Part shown: in pieces, positions 17,816 to 25,815 of the stretch
Layout: every line of letters starts with the position of its first letter
How positions within the stretch are numbered: the stretch's first letter is position 1
NCBI GenBank assembly: GCA_038522735.1
Contig: JBCBJX010000009.1
Location: 1-57,581 of the forward strand
Source of the DNA: JBCBJX01 sp038522735
GTDB taxonomy: Bacteria > Pseudomonadota > Alphaproteobacteria > Caulobacterales > Parvularculaceae
DNA length: 57,581 nucleotides
Direction: 5' to 3'
Notes under the pieces: model-generated
Database searches by the model: none
The model's input: the letters and a program-made list of their open reading frames with translations, nothing else
Told to the model about the DNA's origin: nothing
Program-made: the position numbers and the translations under genes

Positions 17816-18610
17816 TTATGCGAGGTTGAGCAGGAGCGCCGAGCGTACGCCGACATAACCAGCGACGACGAGGATCATCGCCGCGAAGAGGCGCCGCGCA
17901 AGGGCCGCTCGCGCCTCGAGCCGCCGGGCTGCGACGACGCCGAGGCCGCCGCCGAGCGCGCCGCCGGCGAGGAAGAGGCCGGCGACGGGAAGGTCGACCA
18001 ATCCGGAGGCGGCGTAATTCGCCGACGTCGCGCCGCCGAAAATCGCGACCGAGAGGAGCGACGATGCGGTCGCGTGGGCCATGGTCATGCCTGTCGCCGC
18101 CATCAGGCCCGGGACGATCAGAAACCCGCCGCCGATGCCGAAGAACCCGGCGGCGAGCCCGACCAGCAATCCGAGCCCGGCGAGACGCCCAACGAGCGGC
18201 GGCGACAGCACGACGTCGGGGTCGCCTTCATCTCGCCGCCTGCGGAACATGGAAAACGCGATCGCGGCCATGGCGGCGGCGAAGGCGAGCATCAGCGCGT
18301 CGCCGGGGATGCGCTTGGCGAGCGACGAGCCGGCGAGGGAGCCGGCGAGGCCGGCGGCGGCGAACACGCTGGCGCAGGGCCATTTCACCCTTCCGCCGCG
18401 CCAGTGGCCGAAGAGGCTAACGAGAGCGATGGCGGCGACCGCCAGCGCGGACGTGCCGATCGCCGTATGCGGATCGGCGACGCCGACGAGATACAGCATC
18501 AGAGGCGCGGCGAGCACCGAACCGCCGCCGCCGAAGGCGCCGAGAAAGAGGCCGACGACGGCGCCGGCAAACAGCGCCGCCGCGACGGTCTCCGGCGCGA
18601 GGACGGTCAT
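17816..18610 (-). CDS. Sulfite exporter TauE/SafE family protein
   Basis: A 264-residue inner-membrane protein of the TauE/SafE family with about eight hydrophobic helices and the family's internal repeat: GAFGGGGSVLAAPLMLYLVG near the start and GFFGIGGGFLIVPGLM in the second half. Members move sulfite, sulfoacetate or other small sulfur anions out of the cell. The cluster with rhodanese, a BigR-type repressor and a persulfide dioxygenase-like hydrolase argues that this copy exports a product of sulfide oxidation, probably sulfite. It lies 10 bases downstream of the rhodanese gene, in the same transcript. Confidence 0.9.
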   Translation of the reverse strand: MTVLAPETVAAALFAGAVVGLFLGAFGGGGSVLAAPLMLYLVGVADPHTAIGTSALAVAAIALVSLFGHWRGGRVKWPCASVFAAAGLAGSLAGSSLAKRIPGDALMLAFAAAMAAIAFSMFRRRRDEGDPDVVLSPPLVGRLAGLGLLVGLAAGFFGIGGGFLIVPGLMAATGMTMAHATASSLLSVAIFGGATSANYAASGLVDLPVAGLFLAGGALGGGLGVVAARRLEARAALARRLFAAMILVVAGYVGVRSALLLNLA

Positions 18611-18620
18611 AAGCCCGCCG

Positions 18621-19169
18621 TCACGCAGCCGCCGGCGCCGGCGCGGCGGCGCGGCGGTTCCATGGCATGGTGGCGAGCATCCGCCCCATGGCGCAGGTTC
18701 CTGAGACCCCGGCGAAGACGAGCCCGGCGCCGACGAACGCCGAGACCCAGACGAAGGCCGGGTGAACAGCGAGGCTCAAAAGGACGCCTGTGAACACGAG
18801 GCTCCCCGCCGTGATCTGCACCTGGCGGTTGATCTCGATCGGCTGGGATTTGTCCGCCTCGGTCGGAAACCCCGCGGCCTTCCAGCCATCGAGACCGCCT
18901 TCGAGGACGAAGGCCTCTCCGGTCGTATGGGTGGCGAGCGCAGCGCAGTTCGCCTCCGTCCGCATGCCCGTCTTGCAATGAAAAACGGCGCCCTTCCCCG
19001 CCTCTAATGAGAGGTTGGCCGTGTCGAGCGACGAAACCGGCAGCGAGACCGATCCTGGAATATGCTCGCGGGCGCGTTCGTCGGGCTCGCGCACGTCGAC
19101 GAGGACGATCTCGCTCGCGGCGATTTTCGCGGAAACCTCCGCAGGCGTCAGCTTGGTCAATCGGGTCAT
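18621..19169 (-). CDS. Rhodanese with C-terminal DUF2892 membrane domain
   Basis: A 182-residue fusion. Residues 5-105 form a rhodanese domain with catalytic C65 in the loop HCKTGMR and the VDVREPDE start. Residues 115-165 are two hydrophobic helices of the DUF2892 type, with a GTCAMG motif and a short alanine-rich tail. It probably transfers sulfane sulfur from persulfide or thiosulfate at the inner membrane face. AAGGAG before the ATG overlaps the end of the bigR gene, whose stop is 3 bases upstream of the ATG. Fusions of this kind are common in bigR/sqrR-controlled operons. Confidence 0.9.
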   Translation of the reverse strand: MTRLTKLTPAEVSAKIAASEIVLVDVREPDERAREHIPGSVSLPVSSLDTANLSLEAGKGAVFHCKTGMRTEANCAALATHTTGEAFVLEGGLDGWKAAGFPTEADKSQPIEINRQVQITAGSLVFTGVLLSLAVHPAFVWVSAFVGAGLVFAGVSGTCAMGRMLATMPWNRRAAAPAPAAA

Positions 19170-19172
19170 GGG

Positions 19173-19499
19173 TCAGCTCCTTAAGAGTTCAGGGCAGTAG
19201 ATTGCGGCGAGGGTCTCGATGACGCGCGAGGCCGCAGAATCGGCGATCCGGTAGTAGACGCTCTGACCCGCTCGGCGGGCGGCGACCAGGCCCTCCGCCC
19301 GCAGAACGGAGAGGTGCTGGGAGAGCGCCGACTGGGAGAGATCGACGTCGCGCTGCAGGTCGCCGACGGACAACTCCCCGCCGCCGAGACGGCACAGGAT
19401 CATCAGCCGTCGCTCGTTCGACATGGCTTTCAGAAGGCCGGCGGCTTTCGCCGCTTTAGCTTCGAACACCCGGAGGTCGAGGGTCTGCGCATCAATCAT
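19173..19499 (-). CDS. bigR: ArsR-family persulfide-sensing repressor (BigR/SqrR type)
   Basis: A 108-residue winged-helix repressor of the ArsR/SmtB fold. It carries two cysteines at positions 36 (LMILCRL) and 102 (AIYCPEL), 66 residues apart. That is the same spacing as the sensing pair C41/C107 of SqrR, which forms a polysulfide bridge when sulfide is present. The recognition helix region is LSQSALSQHLSVLRAEG. No metal-binding ELCVCDL motif is present, so metal sensing is unlikely. It heads a minus-strand operon with rhodanese and TauE, divergent from the hydrolase gene. The palindromes just upstream are its likely operator, allowing self-regulation. The start ATG lacks an obvious Shine-Dalgarno. 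Confidence 0.9.
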   Translation of the reverse strand: MIDAQTLDLRVFEAKAAKAAGLLKAMSNERRLMILCRLGGGELSVGDLQRDVDLSQSALSQHLSVLRAEGLVAARRAGQSVYYRIADSAASRVIETLAAIYCPELLRS

Positions 19500-19503
19500 G
19501 AAA

Positions 19504-19548
19504 CTGATATATGAGCTATTGCTAATTTAGCAAGTCCTAATATATCAG
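19504..19548. promoter_or_regulatory. Nested inverted repeats, probable BigR/SqrR operator
   Basis: In the 70-base gap between the divergent bigR-type gene and the hydrolase gene, CTGATATAT (19504-19512) is repeated inverted as ATATATCAG (19540-19548). Between them is a perfect 15-base palindrome TTGCTAATTTAGCAA (19519-19533). The stretch is strikingly AT-rich against its GC-rich surroundings. BigR is known to bind AT-rich palindromes of this general kind. Control of both promoters from this site is inferred. Confidence 0.75.
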
Positions 19549-19569
19549 ATCCCGGCAAAGGAGATCGAC

Positions 19570-20418
19570 ATGGCCGACATCACCGCGTTTTACGATCCGG
19601 CGACTGGAACCGTGACCTATCTCGTCGCCGACGGCGTCGAGGCGGCGATCATCGACCCCGTGCTCGATTTCGACCCGGCGGACGGAACGCTCTCCGCCAA
19701 GAGCGTCGACGCCGTTCTCGGCGCCGCGGAAACCCGCGGGCTCAGGATCGTCTGGGTCCTCGACACCCACGCCCACGCCGACCATCTGTCGGCGGCCGAT
19801 GAGATCCGCAGGCGGACAGGCGCGAGAATCGGGATCGGCGCGCGCATCACAGAGGTGCAGAGCGTCTTCAAGCCCATGTTCAACGCCGAAGACGTGACGG
19901 CCGACGGCGCAGTCTTCGACGCCCTGTTCGAGGACGGCGCGCGCATCCCTCTCGGCGCAACGGAGATCGAGGTGATGGCGACGCCGGGGCACACCCCGGC
20001 CTGCGTCACCTATCTTGTCGACGGGGCGGCGTTCGTCGGCGACACGATCTTCATGCCGGAATTCGGCACGGCGCGGACGGATTTTCCGGGCGGGGACGCC
20101 GCGACGCTCTACCGCTCCGTCCGGCGCATTCTGGCGCTGCCGGACGACACCCGCATCTTTGTCGGCCATGTCTATCCCGAGCCCGGCGAGGAGGCGCGCT
20201 GGGAGACGACCGTTGCAGCGCAAAAGCGCGCTAACATTCATGTGCATGACGGCGTGTCGGAGGCGGACTATGTCGCCATGCGCGAAGCGCGGGACGCGAC
20301 CCTCGACGCGCCTCGGCTCATCCTGCCATCCCTGCAGGTGAACATCCGCGCCGGCGCCCTGCCCGCGGCGGAGAGCGACGGCCGCGTTTACCTGAAGACG
20401 CCGGTGCGTATGGCGTAG
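19570..20418 (+). CDS. blh: Metallo-beta-lactamase-fold hydrolase, persulfide dioxygenase-like (Blh)
   Basis: A 282-residue MBL-fold enzyme. The metal-binding residues are visible: THAHADH (H67, H69, D71, H72), H141 in PGHTPAC, D158 in FVGDTIF and H200 in FVGHVYP. The MPEFGTARTDFPGGD loop is typical of ETHE1/Blh persulfide dioxygenases, which use a mononuclear iron to oxidise glutathione persulfide to sulfite. The divergent bigR-rhodanese-tauE operon fits: persulfide oxidised here, sulfite exported by TauE. AAGGAG lies before the ATG at 19570. Confidence 0.9.
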   Translation: MADITAFYDPATGTVTYLVADGVEAAIIDPVLDFDPADGTLSAKSVDAVLGAAETRGLRIVWVLDTHAHADHLSAADEIRRRTGARIGIGARITEVQSVFKPMFNAEDVTADGAVFDALFEDGARIPLGATEIEVMATPGHTPACVTYLVDGAAFVGDTIFMPEFGTARTDFPGGDAATLYRSVRRILALPDDTRIFVGHVYPEPGEEARWETTVAAQKRANIHVHDGVSEADYVAMREARDATLDAPRLILPSLQVNIRAGALPAAESDGRVYLKTPVRMA

Positions 20419-20473
20419 GACCGGCCAGCGATTTCGTTCCGGATTGAGCCCGGACTGATATCGTTCCTGACGA

Positions 20474-21502
20474 CTACTGAGCGTCTGCAACGCGGACGGC
20501 GAGGCGGTCTTCGACGCTCGCGAGGTCAGTTGTCGTGAACTCGGCGATGGTCTTCTCCGCCTCGGACACGGCTTCAGGGACCTGCGTCTCCCCGTCCGCC
20601 ACGCTTTGCGCAAGGCCGAGAAGCGACTGGTAAAGCGCCTCCGATTCGCCCTGGATCGTCAGCCCGAATTGCGGCGCGTCGGCCTCCACCTTCGCCCATG
20701 CGGCGCGCACGCCGGCCCAATAATCCTTTGTAGCCGTCCAATAATCCTCAGCGACCGATACCTCGAAGCCTGAGTCCTCTTTATACGTATTGACCCCGAT
20801 TTCGCGGACCAGAACATGCGGGTTCCCGGTGCGTTGAACGAGCTTGGAGTTGTTCTGCTCGTGCACCCAGCCGAAGGGGGTGATGGCGTGACGGTTGACG
20901 GCGAGAACGGCGTCGTAATCGTCCCGGGTCGTCATGTCGCGCCGGGGGAGCGGGCGGATCTCCGCCGGCGGCGTCCATTGAGAGAGGCCGTTCTCATGGC
21001 TCCAGGCGGCGACGGCGCCGTAGCGCGGTGAGTCGTCGACCTGGTAGACCTCCTGCGACCATTTTCCGCGCGCTTCGGCGTCGGTCAGCTCCCGGGTCTC
21101 CCACGCGTTGGCGCCGATGAAGACGAGGACGTCGTCGGGCTCATAGGTCCAGTCCTGGCGCCAGTGCTTCACCGGGAACTTCTCCTCCCCGCCGACGACG
21201 AGGGTGTGCTGGAGGCTGATGAACGTCCCTGCGTCCTCGATGACGCGGACGACCTCGTGGGCGCCTGAAAGCTTCGGCTCCTTCAGCTCGTAGCTTTCCG
21301 CAAACGGAACGGTTTCGGTGAAGTCGAAGGTCACTTTGTAGTCGCCGGCCATGGAGAGGATCGCGGCGCGGTCCTGCTCGAAGGTCTCGGCCGTCGGCGC
21401 GGCGCCCGGCCCAGTGGCGCAGGCGGCGAGGCCGGCGGCCGCAGCAAGGGGCGCGAGGGCACGGGCGGCGAAGCGGCGGCGAAGCGAAAGAAGCTGGGTC
21501 AT
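20474..21502 (-). CDS. DUF6607-family exported lipoprotein beside heme receptor
   Basis: A 342-residue protein with an N-terminal twin-arginine-rich leader (SLRRRFAARALAPLAAAAG) and lipobox LAAC at about 28. The mature part has the features of DUF6607: GDYKVTFDFTETVPF, an ETREL segment, WSQEVYQVDDSPRYG and the W-rich region AEDYWTATKDYWAGVRAAW. The function is unknown. It is divergent from the TonB-dependent receptor across 144 bases, and members of this family are often found by such receptors. A role in handling heme or a chelator in the periplasm is inferred from context only. Confidence 0.7.
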   Translation of the reverse strand: MTQLLSLRRRFAARALAPLAAAAGLAACATGPGAAPTAETFEQDRAAILSMAGDYKVTFDFTETVPFAESYELKEPKLSGAHEVVRVIEDAGTFISLQHTLVVGGEEKFPVKHWRQDWTYEPDDVLVFIGANAWETRELTDAEARGKWSQEVYQVDDSPRYGAVAAWSHENGLSQWTPPAEIRPLPRRDMTTRDDYDAVLAVNRHAITPFGWVHEQNNSKLVQRTGNPHVLVREIGVNTYKEDSGFEVSVAEDYWTATKDYWAGVRAAWAKVEADAPQFGLTIQGESEALYQSLLGLAQSVADGETQVPEAVSEAEKTIAEFTTTDLASVEDRLAVRVADAQ

Positions 21503-21617
21503 GCGGGGTCTCCCCTAGTGCGGCGTGATGCGGATGCCTGTTGCTCTGCTCGATTACATACTGCGAACGATTCTGAGTTGCAATCTCGTGGAAGTGCGGA
21601 TACCCCATTTATCAGAT

Positions 21618-21632
21618 TGATAGTCATTCGCA
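21618..21632 (+). promoter_or_regulatory. Fur-box-like sequence upstream of the TonB receptor
   Basis: TGATAGTCATTCGCA matches the 7-1-7 Fur consensus TGATAATNATTATCA at 11 of 14 informative positions and lies 14 bases before the receptor's ATG. Its position would let an iron-loaded Fur-type repressor block the receptor promoter or translation start. Alphaproteobacteria may use Irr or Mur instead, so the identity of the regulator is uncertain. Confidence 0.5.
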
Positions 21633-21646
21633 ATGTGGAGGCGAAT

Positions 21647-23821
21647 ATGCGGGCGTGTTTGATGTTGGGGGTCGCTGCGGCGGCCTTCGCCGGGGGGAAA
21701 GCGGCGGCGGACGAAGCGCCGGGAAGCCCGCCGGCGAGCAGCTCCGCCTTCAACGAAAGCCCCGAAGCGGCGGCGCCGGACGATCTCGGCGACGTCATCA
21801 CCGTGTTCGCCACCCGCAATGAAAGCCGCGCCTTTGAGTATCCGGGCGCCGTCAGCGTGCTGGAGCGGGACGTCATCGACGACTTCAACCTGTCGACGGT
21901 CTCCGAACTCTTCGCCGCCATCCCGGGCGCGCAGTTCGACTCCGGGGCGCGCCGCACGGGCGACGCCCCGGCGGTGCGCGGGCTTTCGGGCGCCGGCGTC
22001 CAGGTCTTTTTCGACGGGGCGCGGCAGAGCTTTCTCTCCGGTCATGACGGGCGCTTCTTCATCGACCCTGAACTCCTCAAATCCGTCGAAGTCGTCCGTG
22101 GCCCGACATCAGCGCTTTACGGGTCCGGCGCTCTCGGGGGCGTCATCGCCTTCCGCACCATCACGGCGGGCGATCTTCTCGATGAAGGGGAACAGACCGC
22201 CATACGTCTCGGCGGCGGCTATCAGAGCGTCAATGAAGAATGGCGGGCGACCGCAACGGGCGCCTGGCGGAATGCGAACGATACGTTCGATGTGGTCGGA
22301 TCGCTGACGCGCCGGGAGTCCGGGGATATCGAACTCGGGAACGGCCTCGACCTCCCCGCGGACGACGAAATTCTCTCCTCCCTTGTCAAAGCCAGCGTGC
22401 GCCCTGTCACAGGGCTCGAGGCGGCCCTCACCTGGCAGCGCTATGGCGGCGAAAGCGTCGACCCGAACAACCCTCAGGGCACGAACGTCGCGGAACCAGG
22501 AAACGGCCTCGTCGACCGCGATATTCTCTCAGAGACGGTGCAGGGCCGCGTCTCCTTCCGACCGAACGGGACGTCGAACCTCGTCGATTTCAACCTCACC
22601 GCCTTCACCAGCGGCAACGAAGTGGAGGAGGCCGAAGTCGACACGCCGCGGGTTGTGACGCGGGAGGTGGAGACCTTCGGCGTCGCGTTCGACAACCGCT
22701 CCCGCGTCTCGGTCGGCGATAAATTCTCCGCCGTTTTCACCTATGGCGCAGAATACTACGTGGACGAACAGACTGGTCGCGACACGGACACCGTCGACGG
22801 GACGCGCGGCGGCGTGCCGGACGCTGAAACCCGCTTCACCGGCGTTTTCGCGCAGGCGGAAGTGACCTTGAACCGCCCCCTCGGCGCGCCGGGCGTCCTC
22901 ACCATCATCCCGGGCGCCCGCTGGGATCGGTTCGAGAACGAGGCCGTCGGCGAGCCCTCCACGGACGACGACGCCTTCGCGCCGAAGGTCGGGGTCTCCT
23001 ACCAGCCCGTCCCGCAGCTGCTCCTCTTCGCCAACTGGGCGGAGGCGTTCCGGGCGCCCTCCTTCAACGAGCTCTACGCCGACGGCATCCACTTCCAGCT
23101 GCCGGACCCCGCCTCGCCGCCGGGCCCGCCGCAATTCGTCTCCAACGTCTTCGTCTCAAATCTCGATCTGGAGCCGGAGCGATCGGAGACGATAGAGTTC
23201 GGGGCGGGCGTCGATTTCGCCGGAGCGTTCTCAAGCAACGACCGGTTTACGGCGAAGGCGTCCTATTACATCGCGGATGTCGACAACCTCATCAATCTGG
23301 AGGTGGCGATCCCCGCCGGCTGCTTCGGCGCGCCCTTCCCGCCCTGCGGCTCCGGCGAGCCCTTCGGCAATACGAGCCGCAACGTCAACGTGACGAACGC
23401 GGAGATCGAAGGCTTCGAGCTGGAGGCGAGCTACGACAGCGATCTCTTCTACGCCCGGGCGAATTTCTCGACCATCGACGGCGAAGACAAGGACACCGGC
23501 GACTTCGTCGCCAACCTGCAGCCGGACACGGGCTTCATCGACGCGGGACTGAAATTAGACCGTATCGCAACCCGGGTCGGAGGTCGGGTCACTGCGGCGA
23601 GCGAGTTCGATGAAACGGACGATCCGAATCAGTTCCGCGACGGCTATGCAAAAGGCGACGTGTACGTTGTCTGGGCGCCGTTATCCGGTCCGCTGGAGGG
23701 GCTGCGCGTCGATCTCGGCGTCGACAACGTGACCGACGCGGACTTCGAGGTCGTCGCCGCCGGCGCGAGCCAGCCGGGCCGGAACTATAAGGCGGCCGTG
23801 CGCTGGGGCGCGACGTTCTAA
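21647..23821 (+). CDS. TonB-dependent heme receptor (HemR/HutA type)
   Basis: An outer-membrane beta-barrel of 724 residues from ATG 21647, preceded by GGAGGCGAAT. It has a signal peptide (to about 21), a TonB-box-like DVITVFATR near 49-57, a plug domain to about 170 with PAVRGLSGAGVQVFFDGARQ, and a 22-strand barrel ending in aromatic F. The heme-receptor hallmarks FRAP (468-471) and an NPDL-like NLDLEPE (505-511) are present, with a histidine between them (H482 in DGIHF), matching the heme-coordinating layout of Yersinia HemR. Heme or heme-protein uptake is therefore likely. A possible Fur box sits just upstream. The next gene follows 15 bases after its stop. Confidence 0.9.
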   Translation: MRACLMLGVAAAAFAGGKAAADEAPGSPPASSSAFNESPEAAAPDDLGDVITVFATRNESRAFEYPGAVSVLERDVIDDFNLSTVSELFAAIPGAQFDSGARRTGDAPAVRGLSGAGVQVFFDGARQSFLSGHDGRFFIDPELLKSVEVVRGPTSALYGSGALGGVIAFRTITAGDLLDEGEQTAIRLGGGYQSVNEEWRATATGAWRNANDTFDVVGSLTRRESGDIELGNGLDLPADDEILSSLVKASVRPVTGLEAALTWQRYGGESVDPNNPQGTNVAEPGNGLVDRDILSETVQGRVSFRPNGTSNLVDFNLTAFTSGNEVEEAEVDTPRVVTREVETFGVAFDNRSRVSVGDKFSAVFTYGAEYYVDEQTGRDTDTVDGTRGGVPDAETRFTGVFAQAEVTLNRPLGAPGVLTIIPGARWDRFENEAVGEPSTDDDAFAPKVGVSYQPVPQLLLFANWAEAFRAPSFNELYADGIHFQLPDPASPPGPPQFVSNVFVSNLDLEPERSETIEFGAGVDFAGAFSSNDRFTAKASYYIADVDNLINLEVAIPAGCFGAPFPPCGSGEPFGNTSRNVNVTNAEIEGFELEASYDSDLFYARANFSTIDGEDKDTGDFVANLQPDTGFIDAGLKLDRIATRVGGRVTAASEFDETDDPNQFRDGYAKGDVYVVWAPLSGPLEGLRVDLGVDNVTDADFEVVAAGASQPGRNYKAAVRWGATF

Positions 23822-23836
23822 GGTGTACGAATTAAA

Positions 23837-24325
23837 ATGAGCATAGTTCCCCTATTGAAGCTGCCGGAGCTCGGCTCCGGCGGCGCGGTTGCGGTTTGGG
23901 CCTTTCGCGCGACGGTCGCAGGCCAAAGCGACTGCCCCGCCCTCACCCGAGGCTATCGCGACCTCCTCGGCGAGCACGGAGAACCGGCGCTGCGGGCGAT
24001 CGAAACCCTCGTCGCCGCCATCGCCCAAGACGGTCGGCGCCGCCGCGTCGGCCTCGCGCCGCCCGGCTGCTGCTGCGTCACCGCGGACGAACTCTCGATC
24101 GTCGCCGTTCTCACCGCCGCGCAGGCGGGGGACCGCCAGCGCTTGACGGCGCACCTTCGCTGGATCGTCGGTCGAGAGACGGCGGGGACGCTGGGGGCCG
24201 TCTGCGCCGTGGCGGCGGTGTTTTCGAAGGCGGGGCTTCCGATCACGGCGCCGGAAGTCGTCGGCGAAACGTGGAACGACGCTTCAACGGCCGCTCCGAC
24301 GCATCATCTTGTCGGTCACGCCTGA
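23837..24325 (+). CDS. Hypothetical protein downstream of heme receptor
   Basis: A 162-residue protein I do not recognise by name. It starts ATG 23837, 15 bases after the receptor stop, so it is probably cotranscribed. It is mostly helical and alanine-rich, with a distinctive APPGCCCVTADELSIVAVL segment (three adjacent cysteines at 78-80), another cysteine at about 33 (SDCPALTRGY) and an HH pair near the end. No signal peptide is obvious, so it is likely cytoplasmic. Given its position, it could handle heme or regulate uptake through a cysteine-bound ligand, but this is only a context inference. Confidence 0.65.
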   Translation: MSIVPLLKLPELGSGGAVAVWAFRATVAGQSDCPALTRGYRDLLGEHGEPALRAIETLVAAIAQDGRRRRVGLAPPGCCCVTADELSIVAVLTAAQAGDRQRLTAHLRWIVGRETAGTLGAVCAVAAVFSKAGLPITAPEVVGETWNDASTAAPTHHLVGHA

Positions 24326-24356
24326 AAGGCGGGCGCCCAAGGAGTTCTATTACGGA

Positions 24357-24884
24357 TCATTCAGGCGACGCTCGCGCGCCTTCCGGCGCGGCGTCGCCCG
24401 CCGTTGCGCAGCCTTCGAGTTCCACGGTGTACATAAAGTGAGCGATCTTCCAGGCGCCGTCGATCTTGGCGAGATTCAGCGTATCGACGCCGCAGTGAGA
24501 AAAGACGCCGTCGATCCAGAAATCATACCGCCCCCAGACAATCGCGACAGGGCCGTCGACGAGCACGGTCGGCTCCCCGATCCAGCGCTCGTAAAAGAGC
24601 CGCGGGTCGCCGGGCGTCATGTCGGCAAGCACCTCTTTGTACGACTCGTCCCGCATTGAGAGGGCGCCCTTCGGTCCGTTCCGGTCAGGACGAAATGAAA
24701 GGTTTCGCGCTTCGTCCGTTAACAGGGGCCGCCACATCTCCGGATCGTCCGCTGCGATCGCTGCGAACGTGCGGTCGATCAGGTTCTCTATTGCAGCGTA
24801 CTCAGCGGCGTCGTCAGCCGCCTTCTTGGCGTCCGCGGTTAGGACACCCGCCAAAATAGCGGCGACACCGGCGATCAATGACAC
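24357..24884 (-). CDS. NTF2-like/SnoaL-type protein with signal peptide
   Basis: A 175-residue protein started at GTG 24884 with AAGGAA upstream. Residues 1-18 form a short hydrophobic leader ending in LTADA. The rest fits the nuclear transport factor 2-like cone fold used by DUF4440/SnoaL proteins: AAIENLIDRTFAAIAADDPEMWRPLL, then VDGPVAIVWGRYDFWIDGVFSHCGVDTLNLAKIDGAWKIAHF split over strands. Such proteins bind small ligands or act as isomerases; no catalytic residues can be assigned. It is convergent with the heme locus and separate from it. Confidence 0.75.
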   Translation of the reverse strand: MSLIAGVAAILAGVLTADAKKAADDAAEYAAIENLIDRTFAAIAADDPEMWRPLLTDEARNLSFRPDRNGPKGALSMRDESYKEVLADMTPGDPRLFYERWIGEPTVLVDGPVAIVWGRYDFWIDGVFSHCGVDTLNLAKIDGAWKIAHFMYTVELEGCATAGDAAPEGARASPE

Positions 24885-25095
24885 GGCGCTGCTTCCTTAT
24901 TGGACATGACCGAGAGGGTACTACTTAAGGCGTCGCGCGGACCAGAGCGCACTCTTGGCGACGACGGTCGAGCCGGCTATATGCTTCAAGCGTTTTCGCA
25001 ATTCCGACCATCTCGGCGCGACGGAACGCCTCGCTCCTCCCTCGGGGGTCGAGCGAGCGGACGATCCCTCACGCCCCAACTCTAGGAGCCGCACC

Positions 25096-25812
25096 ATGAC
25101 CGACGCCCCCCTGATGCCGAAAGCGACCGCCGTCTGGCTGATCGACAACACCTCCCTCTCCTTCGACCAGATCGCGCAGTTTTGCGTCCTCCACCCGCTG
25201 GAGGTGAAGGGCATCGCCGACGGCGACGTGGCGGCGGGCGTGCGCGGCATCGACCCGATCTCGAACCATCAGCTGACGCGGGAGGAGATCGAGAAGGCCG
25301 AGGCGGATGCGACCTACAAAATGAAGCTCATGAAGCCGCGCCATGCGGTGACGGAGAAACGGCGCACCCAAGGCCCGAAATTCACCCCGACCTCGAAGCG
25401 TCAGACCCGGCCGGACGCCATCGCCTGGATGATCCGGCGACATCCCGAGGTTTCCGATAACCAGATCGCAAAGCTTCTCGGCACCACGAAGGCGACGATC
25501 CAGACCATCCGCGAAGGCTCCCACTGGAACCAGTCGAACCTCGAGCCGACGGACCCGGTCGCGCTTGGCCTTACGAGCCAGATCGAACTCGACGCCGTCG
25601 TGAAAAAAGCGGCCGCCAAGCGCGCCGCCGACGCAGGCGTTCCGGAACCGGAGGGCGCGACGCTGCAGCCGGCCGCGGAGACGGTCGTCGATCAGACTGC
25701 GGAAGAAGCCGCAAGTTCGCAGGATTACGACGCCGACAGCGTCTTTGCAAACATGGGCGGCTCCGGCGTCGCGCCGCGCGATGAGGACGACGCGGAAAAC
25801 GACGGACGCTGA
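25096..25812 (+). CDS. trcR: DUF1013 / TrcR-like cell-cycle transcriptional regulator
   Basis: A 238-residue DUF1013 protein restricted to alphaproteobacteria. It begins MTDAPLMPKATAVWLIDNTS and has two helix-turn-helix-like stretches: FDQIAQFCVLHPLEVKGIADG (22-42) and DNQIAKLLGTTKATIQTIRE (121-140). A conserved HAVTEKRRTQGPKFTPTSKRQ linker lies between them. The C-terminus after 175 is acidic and low complexity. The family name reflects a proposed role in cell-cycle transcription and association with RNA polymerase. TAGGAGCC precedes the ATG at 25096. The 211-base gap upstream holds no other gene I can support. Confidence 0.85.
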   Translation: MTDAPLMPKATAVWLIDNTSLSFDQIAQFCVLHPLEVKGIADGDVAAGVRGIDPISNHQLTREEIEKAEADATYKMKLMKPRHAVTEKRRTQGPKFTPTSKRQTRPDAIAWMIRRHPEVSDNQIAKLLGTTKATIQTIREGSHWNQSNLEPTDPVALGLTSQIELDAVVKKAAAKRAADAGVPEPEGATLQPAAETVVDQTAEEAASSQDYDADSVFANMGGSGVAPRDEDDAENDGR

Positions 25813-25815
25813 GCG

